64,000 bases of DNA from Marsupella aquatica (Eukaryota; Marchantiophyta): contig OZ316897.1 in assembly GCA_973895155.1 (NCBI GenBank), positions 18,848,001-18,912,000 on the forward strand, given 5' to 3'. Below, piece after piece: positions 55,415 to 64,000 of the stretch; position 1 is the stretch's first letter, and each line of letters opens with the position of its first letter. The notes beneath the pieces are model-generated. The model was given only the letters and a program-made list of their open reading frames with translations, was not told where the DNA came from and searched no databases. Both the position numbers and the translations under genes were made by a program.

Positions 55415-57250
55415 GTAAACATATCTTCTTGACATTTGTTCACGAAGATGTCGCGTTCTTTTCTCTTCAATCTCTGCACGCTCTTTTTTTCTCTTCTCCC
55501 GCATCAATTGATCTTTGAACTCAGTGCAAAATGTGCACTTGGCAAATGCACTTCCCTTGTGAAAGTCAAAATTATCAAATGAGTTTTTCCAGATGTTGTA
55601 CATAGTAACTTCAGTAACCTTAGCAAACCCATCTAATTCCATCTTGGTAAACACCTCTTGGAAAATCTCCTTCTTAGTAAAACAAGATGGGAGCCGATAT
55701 TCAATAGTGTCAGTGCCGTTGGACCCACCATAGGGAAGATGTGGCATTGGTTCCCCATTTTGGATTAAAATGGACTCCAACAAGGCGCGAGCGTGCAAAG
55801 TGCTTGATCGTGTCTTCCATTGTCCCTGATTTCCATGGAAACCAATTGTGCAACCAGCTTCGAATTGATTTTTGTAGTCATAGTACTTTGTTGTACTGAA
55901 CCCATGCATTTTAATAAATGCATCTTTACAAACCACACGTCCCTTTAGAACAAAAAATCCCTTTCTCTTGACTTGCTCCTCTCTACACCCAAAGAGACTA
56001 AAGATGTGACTTGTTTTGTTGTCACTTGACATTCCATGGTATTCCCTCCTCATTGCCTCTAAGTCCTCTCTGGGCATGTTCAAGCAACACTTCAGCTTGC
56101 AACAACCTTCTCTTTGGATGGAATCAATGGACTCCTCGGTAATTTTCAAAAGTGCCCTCGACTCCAAATGCCTTTTCTTCTTCTCCTCAAGATCAACTTT
56201 TGTCCTCCTAATGAAATTGTATGGTCTTTTTGTAGGTTTACCATCACCATCCGAATCCGGATCGCCCTTAGTTCAACCCAACTCCATCCACTTCTCTGAA
56301 ACTTCCTCAAGGATATCCCCAAGAAACCTTTGAGACGAAATTAATAGAAGGGATTTGATTTCCCACCTCACCAAGCCAGGGGTACCAACACGGATATTTG
56401 GAAATAATCCGGGTTCATTGATATTCACAACAGCAACACCAACATGATCTGCACCAAGAAGTTCATCGTCAACGGCACCTGTTTCAAATGGGACCGTGAT
56501 AACACCTGTTGCAACCTTCCGACAACGAGAAGCGTCATACAAATCAACCTCCTCCGCCATCCAGTTGGAACGTAGTGTAAAATCTTTTAATGGAAGATCA
56601 TTGAAAATATTTGAACTACCAAACACGCCAAAATCTCGTAGAGTGCCCTTTCTAGAAACATGCGCAACATCCCAAATAACCCAGGTATGCAAGGCCTCTT
56701 CTATTGTATCAGCTCCAGGGTGCGAGTATGGCAATTTTTGATTTCCCGTAACAATATCAGATATTCTTATATTGATGCGACCAACCCCGAGTGTTTCAGT
56801 ATGACAAATATCCATCGGATTTGTCTTGAAAACGACTCCATTTGCAACCAACTGATCAAAAATGAACATCTGAACTTCATCTCCTTCCTTGAACACGTCC
56901 TCTTCAACCCTTGCATCAATTTTGGATTTATCATTTCCAGCATCTCCAGCCAAAGAGAAATCATCGACATTGATTCTTCGGCGCTGAGTTGATGACCTCA
57001 AGTATGCCAATGCACAATCCCAAATCATGCAGGAGTCAATTGCCTCAGCCAATGTAGAAAATTTGGGCGAAGGAAATGGAAGTTGACGCGATCCATCAAA
57101 ACACTTTTTGATCAATACCCCAATTCGATTATCCCCTAGACAAATGTTTTGTATAGTATCCTGGGGGTCAACCTTTTGAACTATCCCAATTGCCGTTTCA
57201 AATCCATCGATCACCAATGACACTTCATCCCCTCGTGTAAAATTGATCAT
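55412..57250 (-). pseudogene. 5' half of the DUF7869-like gene, with three tandem DUF8039-like repeats
   Basis: The frame runs from ATG at 57250 to the CACTA1 border, broken only by an in-frame TGA at 56273-56275. The first 325 codons contain three copies of a module. Copies 1 and 2 begin GDEV and end CMIWDCALAYL or TWVIWDVAHVS; both have 'G-x-V ... P' and a late 'LP(F/Y)-x-P' pattern. Copy 3 (GVITVPFETGAVDDELLGAD) is more diverged. They resemble the DUF8039 modules seen in plant transposon proteins. The second part has HIFSLFGC, VCKDAFIKMHGFS, an acidic-basic helix and a CTFCTEFKDQL Cys pair. It then ends RRYVYY at the insertion, where the 3' half (8069-6180) continues in phase. The full protein would be about 1,240 residues. 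It may be the transposase of another, older element. Confidence 0.7.
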
Positions 57251-58823
57251 GATAGCGGACTATCTGTATTCAAATAAAGTTAGAAATTGTTAAGTTCCCC
57301 ATGTTACAATCATGTTTCAAAATCTGGACTCTCCTTCAAAAAATATTGTAAAATCACTCAAAACCCTAAATACATTCAAGTCGGGTCGGAATTATTTTGA
57401 CCCTCCTCCAACATTATGTCTTAAAATGATTGAATTGACTAAACATTTACAAGTTGGGTCGGAATTATTTCGACCCTCCTCCAACAATATGTCTTAAAAT
57501 GATTGAATTGACTAAACATTTACAAGTTGGGTCGGAATTATTTCGACCCTCCTCCAACAATATGACTGTCTTAAAATGATTTAATTGACTAAACATTGAC
57601 AAGTTGGGTCGGAATTATTTTGACCCTACTCCAACTATTAAGTTGAAATTATGTCAAAACTATTTGTGAAACTATCTTGCTTATGCTTTTATATACCAAT
57701 TTAAAATGCTAGTTAAGATGACATAGTCAGGTCGGCACGAAATAATTCCGACCCACTTCTAGAAACTATGTTAGTAATCACATAAAGGGGTACAGTAAGT
57801 TCTACACATGCTAGAGTGTGGATAAAGGTCTAGAAATGAGTAAAATATATGATCTAGAAACTAATGTGTAAATCTTAATCTAGGTTTGGCTTAAAGGTAT
57901 TGAATTAGATGTAGTTGAGCTAGTACTTCTAAGATAAATAAATAAAATCACTAACCTGCTCCACAATATATCTCTGCCCACCCTTGTACAAGCTAAATGG
58001 GTACCTTGGATGCCAGCATTGTAACTCTTAGCACCACAGTGCTCACCAGTGCCCTTACTAAACCTTGCATTCAACCATGCGGACCTAAACAAGGCACTCG
58101 GACAAAGGAGAGTCAGTGATCGTACCAATCACTGTCTAAATGACAATGAACCAAAAAATGGATTGTGGGAGGTCTATACTCAGTTTGAGAGGCAAAAAGC
58201 CCACACATTACCCAGCACACGAGTGAACACCAACAGATCGGGCACGGGTGGATGAGGCACGCACCCAGCACACAAGTAGACATCGGATAGGGTGTCAGCC
58301 AATCACTCACGAGTGATAGGTGAGTTGCGAGCACACACCGCTGACAGCTCGGAAGTTTAAAATTGGTAGGTGAGTCGCGAGTGGTCGTGAGTGGTCACAC
58401 CATCGGTGACTCACGATCACATGCAGTGATGAGGGTCTCCATCATTGGCGCGCATTGATGCCTCCGTACCCTCTCGGATCCTTGCCTCCTCGGACTCCTC
58501 GCTCGCAGGGGGTATAGGAAGGCAAGCCTTGCGCTTGAGGCCTCATTTCCTTGCCTCCCTCTTGCCTCCTCTCTTTCCTCCTCTCCGGGCTCCTCTCTCG
58601 TCTCCTCACTCCTTGCCTCCCTCTTGCCTCGCTCTAGGGCTTTTGTTTTTGCCTCGCTCTTGGGATTTTGTTTCCGCCTCGCTCTAAGGCTTTTATTTCC
58701 GCCTTTCTCCCTTCCCTTTTGGGTCGCTCCCTCGATCATTGTTTGCCTGTTAGTGCCCTCTTGCAGCCTGTGGCATTCTCCATTGCTGCCACATGTCATC
58801 TTAAATCTCACTCGCCCCTTACA
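57251..58823. other. Intergenic region between divergent genes; no coding sequence supported
   Basis: It lies between the 5' ends of the DUF7869-like gene (minus) and the methyltransferase/HAD gene (plus). It contains the GGGTCGG tandem repeats (57376-57640). From about 58250 onward there is Ser/Leu-like low-complexity DNA with cctccctcttgcctcgctct words leading into the plus-strand gene, probably its 5' untranslated region. Confidence 0.5.
57376..57640. repeat. ~74-bp tandem repeat with GGGTCGGAATTATTTCGACCC palindrome
   Basis: Three full copies and one partial copy of a unit holding ggtcggaattatttcgaccc followed by tcctccaacaatatgtcttaa and ttgactaaacatttac. The core is an imperfect inverted repeat. 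A related inverse copy (cacgaaataattccgaccc) lies at 57734-57752. Confidence 0.85.
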
Positions 58824-60089
58824 ATGTCTACTTCCTCCAGTTCTGAAGCTTCCACCACCTCCGCCAGTTCTCAAGAGTCATTGAACTTCAATTATAACTC
58901 TCTATATGAATATGACCCTGAAGACCCGGATGTCCAAAAATTGGTTAACAATGCGTTGGAGGCGTCAAAGAAAGCCCAGTTAACTTTTCCACGTAAGGCA
59001 CCACCTGCTTCAACTTCTTGCCTTGCCCTAAGGGCGAGACAACTTTACTTTAATTTGGATTTCAAACTTCTTATTAGGAAAATTTCTATATTCCTTTGCA
59101 GTCGCCTTGCCCCAAGGTCGAGGCGACGTCTACTTCATTCTAGATTTCTTGTTGCTCCGAAGGCGTATTGGACCTTCTATCTTACATTAATAAAGGATCT
59201 TTAGCTATATTCTATTTTTTGCCTCGCTCTTGGGGCGAGGCGATGTCGTCTACATTCCTAAAATATAGTCTGCATTCCCAGAAGTTGCCTCGCCCTTGGG
59301 GCGAGGCGATGTTATCTGCATTCCTAAATGTTGTCTGCATTCCCAGAAGTTGCCTCGCCCTTGGGGCGAGGCGATGTCCTCTACATTCCTAAATGTTGTC
59401 TGATTTCCCAGAAGTTGCCTCGCCCTTGGGGCGAGGCGATGTCCTCTGCATTCCTAAATGTTGTCTGCTTTCCCAGAAGTTGCCTCGCCCTTGGGGGGAG
59501 GTGATGTTGTCTGCATTCCTAAATGTTGTTTGCTTTCCCAGAAGTTGCCTCGCCCTTGGGGCGAGGTGATGTCGTCTGCATTCCTAAATAATGTTTGATT
59601 GCTTGGATGAGGTGGCAGGGCTAATTGCACTAGGAGCAAAGAAGATTTTGCAATCTTCTATTTGTCGCCTCGCCCCAAGGGCGAGGCACCTTGAAAGTTT
59701 TCCACATGTCAATGTTAAAAATATGATGCTGACCATTTTGTTTTCAATGTTTCTTACCAGGAAAAAATCTTGAGAAGCCGGAGTTAAATATTATGGACGA
59801 GGATATCAAGGACTTTGTTTTCCCTGACCAAGATACTCCAGGATTTAGATGGGCACTAGAAGTTGGGGTGTCGGCGGAAGGCAGTCTCTTGATTTGTTTC
59901 AAGGGCCTCACAAGTCAATTGAATGACCGCAAGACAATTGTTACTCTAGGTCCAGTCGTCCTTGTGAACACGGACAACAACCGCAATGCAACAATTATTG
60001 TTGAGTCCAATGAGAAATCTCAGTGGATGAGACTTCTGGTGCCAATAAAACTCTACTCAACTTTACTGAATGTTGAGTGGATGGCTTGA
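58824..60089 (+). CDS. Exons 1-2 of the methyltransferase/HAD gene: unknown N-terminal domain
   Basis: Exon 1 (58824-58992) opens ATG TCT ACT TCC with a Ser/Thr-rich start, then NYNSLYEYDPEDPDVQKL. A consensus donor (C|GTAAGG) and the acceptor TTACCAG| at 59759-59760 join in phase to exon 2 (59761 onward). Exon 2 has DEDIKDFVFPDQDTPGF and a beta-rich stretch (VSAEGSLLICFKGL, TIVTLGPVVLVNTDN). As displayed, exon 2 ends in a stop at 60087-60089, or it leaves by an earlier donor that I cannot identify. No family recognised. The intron contains the GCGAGGC minisatellite. The next coding piece in the same direction starts at 60364. Confidence 0.6.
59221..59590. repeat. 65-bp minisatellite with perfect GCCTCGCCC-TTG-GGGCGAGGC palindrome
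   Basis: Six copies (the last partial) of a unit that starts gcctcgcccttggggcgagg and continues with cgatgt, a ctgcattcctaaatgttgtc stretch and tcccagaagtt. The 9-base arms around TTG or CAA are perfect in most copies. It lies inside intron 1 of the plus-strand gene. Confidence 0.92.
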
Positions 60090-60280
60090 TAGCGTAGCTG
60101 ATAGCCCCAAGGGCGAGGCTGCCTTTTCTTGTTTTCCTTGGTTAGAAGATTAAAGCAAATGTTTGCCTTGCCCTCAGGGCGAGGCAACCTAGACTAGTCT
60201 CTCTAAGAATAATTCCCTAGTTCCGTTTCAGTCAATTGCGGTTAGATGTAGAGGTTCGCCACGCCCTTGGGGCGAGGCGG
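59667..60280. repeat. Dispersed single copies of the GCGAGGC palindrome
   Basis: Isolated palindromes outside the tandem array: gcctcgccccaagggcgagg (59667), agccccaagggcgaggct (60101), ttgccctcagggcgaggcaa (60166) and cacgcccttggggcgaggcg (60261). Earlier diverged forms are near 59023 and 59103. Some have the loop inverted (CAA for TTG), so the hairpin occurs in both orientations. Confidence 0.85.
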
Positions 60281-60363
60281 CTTAGCTTGTTTCAAACATA
60301 GGTATAAATTTTCTAACATATGCATTGTACCCTGAAACTAATGTCAAGTCCATTGGATATGCA

Positions 60364-62594
60364 GGATTGGTTTGCCCTGGCAAAGGTTACAATGGGGAAG
60401 TCAAGCCTAAAGAGCATTTATTGGTTACTTTTTGCCGAAGATGAGCTCTTTGAATTATGGCGGAACGTGTGTGCAAAATGGTTGAGTGGGAAGCTCCAAG
60501 ACGGGGCTGGTGGGTATGGAGGGCCAAGACCCCCAAAATTGATCACTCCTAGTACCTTTTGATGCTTTGAAGGAGAGATTAGTGCAAACAGATAATTGAG
60601 ATCTTGAAGGACGTTGAAGAGGAGCGTGTCTTGCTGAAGAAGGATATCACCAACAAATCAGAGCTTGTCGCAATGGGAGACTTGGCCCTTACAATCAAGA
60701 TAATGTCCAAATTGAGAACAGTCATTATTGGCTATTTCGTGAAAAAGTATCGTGAGAAGTTTCCTGTTTGGCACATCTTGGGAGTCTCTGGTGATATTGT
60801 TGCCTTCCTTGAAATCTGAGCTTGAGATGACAAAATTGAGGAGAGCAACGGGTGAGGTTTACCTCAACAATTCATTGAAGAAGAATGTGGTCAAGGAGAG
60901 TTTCCCACAAAGTCTGATGGTCAGACTAGATGGGTTGTATTGTAAAGAATTTGGTGGGATTGGTCGTTTTCGCACGGAGCCTTTCTTGACATTTTTTAGT
61001 GATAATTTGATGAAGACGACCGTGCCAGAAATGCTACAAGAGCCTTCGCCTTTGTGTCCTCTTGCCATTGTTGACTTCAGTAGGCTCCGACAACATGTTT
61101 GGATCGATGCTGAAATTATTGCATTACTGCAATACATTGTGGATCTTCCAAGAAATCCAACAATTGTTGTTGTCATGACTGTGCATCCGGGGCCACTTGC
61201 TGCAAACATTTTGAGTGCCCTTAGGAAATTGCAACATGAAAAGGGAATGGACATCCACATTGACTACGGGAGCTATCGACGGAGTGATACACCAGTTCCA
61301 GAGGGCTTACTTTTCAGTTGTGGTATGAAGGAGATAATCTTTGCAGGAATCACCACTGAGGAGAAATTTGATTGGAAGCAAGTGTTCAGGCCTGGATTTA
61401 ATTGCCGATTTTCTTACAATTTGGCAATCGACCCTGATTTCCAAGTGGAAGACAAGACGGAGAAGCGAGATAAGAATAAGAGTAAGACAAGTAAAGAGAC
61501 AGAGACTGAGTCAACTTCGGCATTTCACATTGGAGATTTCTTACGAAAGGCTCCCATGTTTGAGATGGTGGGAAGTAGAGGTGGCTTTGTGAATATTCAC
61601 GCTAAGCCAAAATGTATGCTGCAGAGTATTATTGAATTTTTTTCGGCTGAAGGGGAGACTATACTTGACTTTTTCTCGGGAGGACAGGTTATGAAGGTGT
61701 CATTGTTGTGTTTCAGAGGATGCTTTGCGTATTCAGACACTGAGAATGAATATGATTTCACTCACGCATATGGAAGGGTTCTCTGCGAGAAAGTTCCTTC
61801 CATAATGAGTGACCGGATGGGCGGTTCCAAATTTGGTAGAGCCTGCGATGGGGTTTCCGAGCATGTTGGCGCCAAAGAAGGCGTAGACCAGGGCGAAGAT
61901 GAGATTGAGGAAGGAGAATTGGGTCACGACACAGACGATAGGGTCACCCAAAATTTGGATGAACGTGGAACACAAGTGGTAGGTATTCCCTACTTTGGTG
62001 TGGGGTTGGCCGATGTTGTGGGTCGACCTGAGGGCGACCCACCAAGAAATCCCTTTGCCGGTGTAGAGAATTGGATGCACCAGTCGGACCCAGATCTTAC
62101 ATCGTCCACATCGGACGCACATTGGAAGGCAACCGCAGATGATCTAGGCAATATTGACGTAGTAGAATTGGGAGAAATGTCAGACATTGCGCTTGCAAAG
62201 GAGGATGATCGTCAAGTACCTGAGACCGCTGCAAATGAAGAAGAGAAGGCAGGTGCTTCAAATCCTCCCCTGTCTCCTCTATATTGCTCATCAGAGACTA
62301 AATTGGTTTTTACAAGTGCTTCTACAGGAAGCCCCATAGTATTATCATTTTCAGAAAATTCTGGATCCGAGATCGGCAGGACTGGATATATGAAAATAGT
62401 CTGTCTTGCAACTCATTTTATATGGAGAAATGGACCAAAGGTTGGAATGATAGAATCACTAGATGATGCTCCAAAGATAATGGCAAAATCAAATTACAAA
62501 AAACTGAACTTGAGACTGATCCCAGTTTTTGCACCCCCATCCTTTGAAGAGCAACTTCCCAGTGGTATCAATTCCGAGATACAGAGTGTTCTAG
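60364..62594 (+). CDS. Degenerate N4/N6 DNA-methyltransferase-like domain of the plus-strand gene
   Basis: Acceptor ATATGCAG| (60363) is followed by DWFALAKVTMGKSS. After frame changes near 60555, 60590 and 60760 (errors or unseen introns), a long open frame from 60752 carries the methyltransferase-like core. PLAIVDFSRLRQHVW sits where the catalytic DPPY would be. Strand-helix units follow (NPTIVVVMTVHPGPL, LLFSCGMKEIIFAG). Then KPKCMLQSIIEFF leads to ETILDFFSGGQVMKVSLLCF, the place of the SAM-binding D-P-F-x-G-S-G motif. The permuted order (catalytic motif before SAM motif) is that of beta/gamma-type N4-cytosine and N6-adenine methyltransferases. Both catalytic and SAM-binding signatures are altered, so it is probably inactive or strongly diverged. 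The C-terminal third is acidic and Ser-rich. The donor CTAG|GTGATC at 62595 joins in phase to 62716. Confidence 0.55.
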
Positions 62595-62715
62595 GTGATC
62601 AAACAATAGATGAATTTGGGCATTTTAGCATTGGAAATGATTAGCCCTTTCTTTGGTTCTTGGTATTTTAATGACAATCTAAGCTTTATCTTTGTAATAA
62701 TATACTTTTTTACAG

Positions 62716-64000
62716 ACCAAAGTTCCGTTGTAGAATCTCCTTCCTCAAAGGATTTTGTTGGCATTCCCTCGGAAAGCGTTGCTATGGAGGAAGGGTTTGA
62801 CCCAGGTATACTTTGGATCTAAAAAATGGCAAGTGAATGTAATTAATGTTTTTCTAGGAGGGTCGCCCCAGGGTCGTTCCTCTCTCCTTCAAATGCTATA
62901 ACAAAGTTTGTTTGATTTCAAATTTTGAGAGTTTTCCTCCGTAGTAATTGTTTAAACTTTGAGTCGCATTGACTAAGGGCTTATTTTAATGTTTCCAGAA
63001 TTCACTCCAATACTACACTCTCTGATCCGGCGAAAGCTCTTGGTTCTTGACCTTAACAAGATTTGTTGGGATTGCATTAAGACCAGAAGCTCAGGACCAT
63101 GGCGAAATCAGACAAGTTTACGTGGTGTGCACTGGGGAGACGTGGAGGGTTTAATTTCATGTATGTGGAGCGCCCATACCTCCACGAATTTCTATATGCA
63201 GCTTTCATGGTTTTTGACGTTGCAATTTGGACCTATGCAAGGAGGCCAAAAACAATGGACTTAATGGAGTTGATTTTCACTGAGGAGGAGCGAAAGAAGT
63301 TCAAGTTTGTCTTTACTCAAGAAGATACCTTTGATACTTGCATCCAAAGGCCAGATATAACAGATGGGAAGGCCAATTTACTTCTGAAGAATTTGCAAAC
63401 CATTTGGGACCGTTTTCCAGAAAAATATGATGCTTCTAATACAGTTATTGATGATTCTTTATTGAAGGCATTTTGAATTATGACGTGAATGGATTGTTTC
63501 CAAATCCATTCACTCACACAGCTTCAAATGACACTTTTTTGCCCAAGATATTATGGCCGTATCTTTGCAAATTGAGAAAGGCTTACTCCGTTCAACATTA
63601 TATCACTGTCAACAATCCAAAGTGGTCTGTTTTCAATTTATTAACAAGCAAGGAGGATCATGCTACCATCTATGCTCTTTTGGAACAGAAGTGGGGAGAT
63701 TGTCGTTGTATCCATAAGGAGTTTGGAACCATCTTGGATGTGACTCCTGAAGAGATTCCTTGGGACGGAAAGAACGAGGTGCAACATTACCCACCACTGG
63801 AGACGTGGACCACGCATGAGATCGAAGAAACTGCAAACGTAATACTTGGAGACAACTATTCTGGTCCTCATAGACAAAATAGAAGGCATTTTATTTGGAA
63901 AGTTCTCAGAACTAGGGATCTCACCAATAAGTTTAAGAACCACCATGCGAGAGATACTTGCAACCGTGACATCCGCTATGATAAATCAGGAAGCAGACTT
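62716..64000 (+). CDS. FCP1/NIF-like HAD phosphatase domain, 3' part of the same gene (runs off the window)
   Basis: Exon 62716-62805 (acceptor TTTACAG|, donor CCAG|GTATAC) joins in phase upstream to 62594 and downstream to the acceptor TTTCCAG| at 62998. The next exon has KLLVLDLNKICWD, the DxDG-type nucleophile region with Asn at the second acidic position. Then FMYVERPYLHEFL and FDVAIWTYARRPKTMD follow, then KANLLLKNLQTIWDRF, SNTVIDDSLLKAF with the DDS motif, and VNGLFPNPFTH. This is the block order of plant FCP1/NLI-interacting-factor-like phosphatases. The frame slips near 63040-63130 and at the T4 run 63471-63474; one added T at the second site restores the family reading. An open frame of unknown type continues from 63476 to the window end. 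Phosphatase activity is uncertain because the second Asp is Asn, a variant I recall in plant relatives. Confidence 0.65.

Noticed and set aside
59221-59590. Possible CRISPR array
   Set aside because: Regularly spaced palindromic repeats at first sight, but the 'spacers' are near-identical, the unit is a plain minisatellite, and the setting is a plant intron.

Overview
The window looks like nuclear DNA of a land plant. Evidence: a lachrymatory-factor-synthase-like SRPBCC gene, CACTA (En/Spm) transposons with Tnp2/DUF4218/DUF4216 transposases, a Ty3/gypsy LTR retrotransposon, an R2-like LINE, and GT-AG introns. The R2-like LINE and an N4/N6-methyltransferase-like gene suggest, without proof, a non-seed plant (bryophyte, lycophyte or fern) rather than a flowering plant. 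No bacterial or organellar genes were seen.

Layout. 1-2000: SRPBCC gene on minus. 2031-5600: decayed GC-rich R2-like LINE. 6180-8069 and 55412-57250: two halves of one minus-strand gene (DUF7869-like, DDE-transposase-like), split by a 47.3-kb insertion. That insertion is a CACTA element (CACTA1, 8070-55411) with matching terminal inverted repeats and a 3-bp target duplication ATA. CACTA1 itself holds three later insertions: a full-length minus-strand Ty3 element (13317-26312, duplication CATGT), a second CACTA (CACTA2, 33108-44144, duplication AAG), and a solo LTR of the same Ty3 family on plus (45630-50319, duplication GATCT). A further inverted LTR end and a 100-N gap lie inside the Ty3 3' LTR. 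58824-64000: a plus-strand intron-containing gene joining an unknown N-terminal region, a degenerate DNA-methyltransferase-like domain and an FCP1/NIF-like HAD domain.

Most notable. (1) The Ty3 family has 4.65-4.69 kb LTRs that carry an open frame of about 1,218 codons with a long coiled coil; it is visible in three LTR copies, each broken at different sites. (2) Both CACTA elements carry a chromatin-type protein beside the transposase: a multi-PHD-finger protein in CACTA1 and a SET-domain protein in CACTA2. In CACTA2 the SET exon shares its 5' exon (SR-rich, transposase-associated zinc finger) in phase with the transposase exons. (3) The methyltransferase-like plus HAD fusion is an unusual architecture and starts 1.6 kb from, and divergently to, the DUF7869-like gene.

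Reading caution. Many frame breaks are single-base deletions in short homopolymers, and there is an N gap, so some 'pseudogenes' could be sequence errors. Others have in-frame TGA codons where an arginine CGA is expected, which fits deamination of methylated CpG in old transposons. All family names come from reading motifs, not from database searches.
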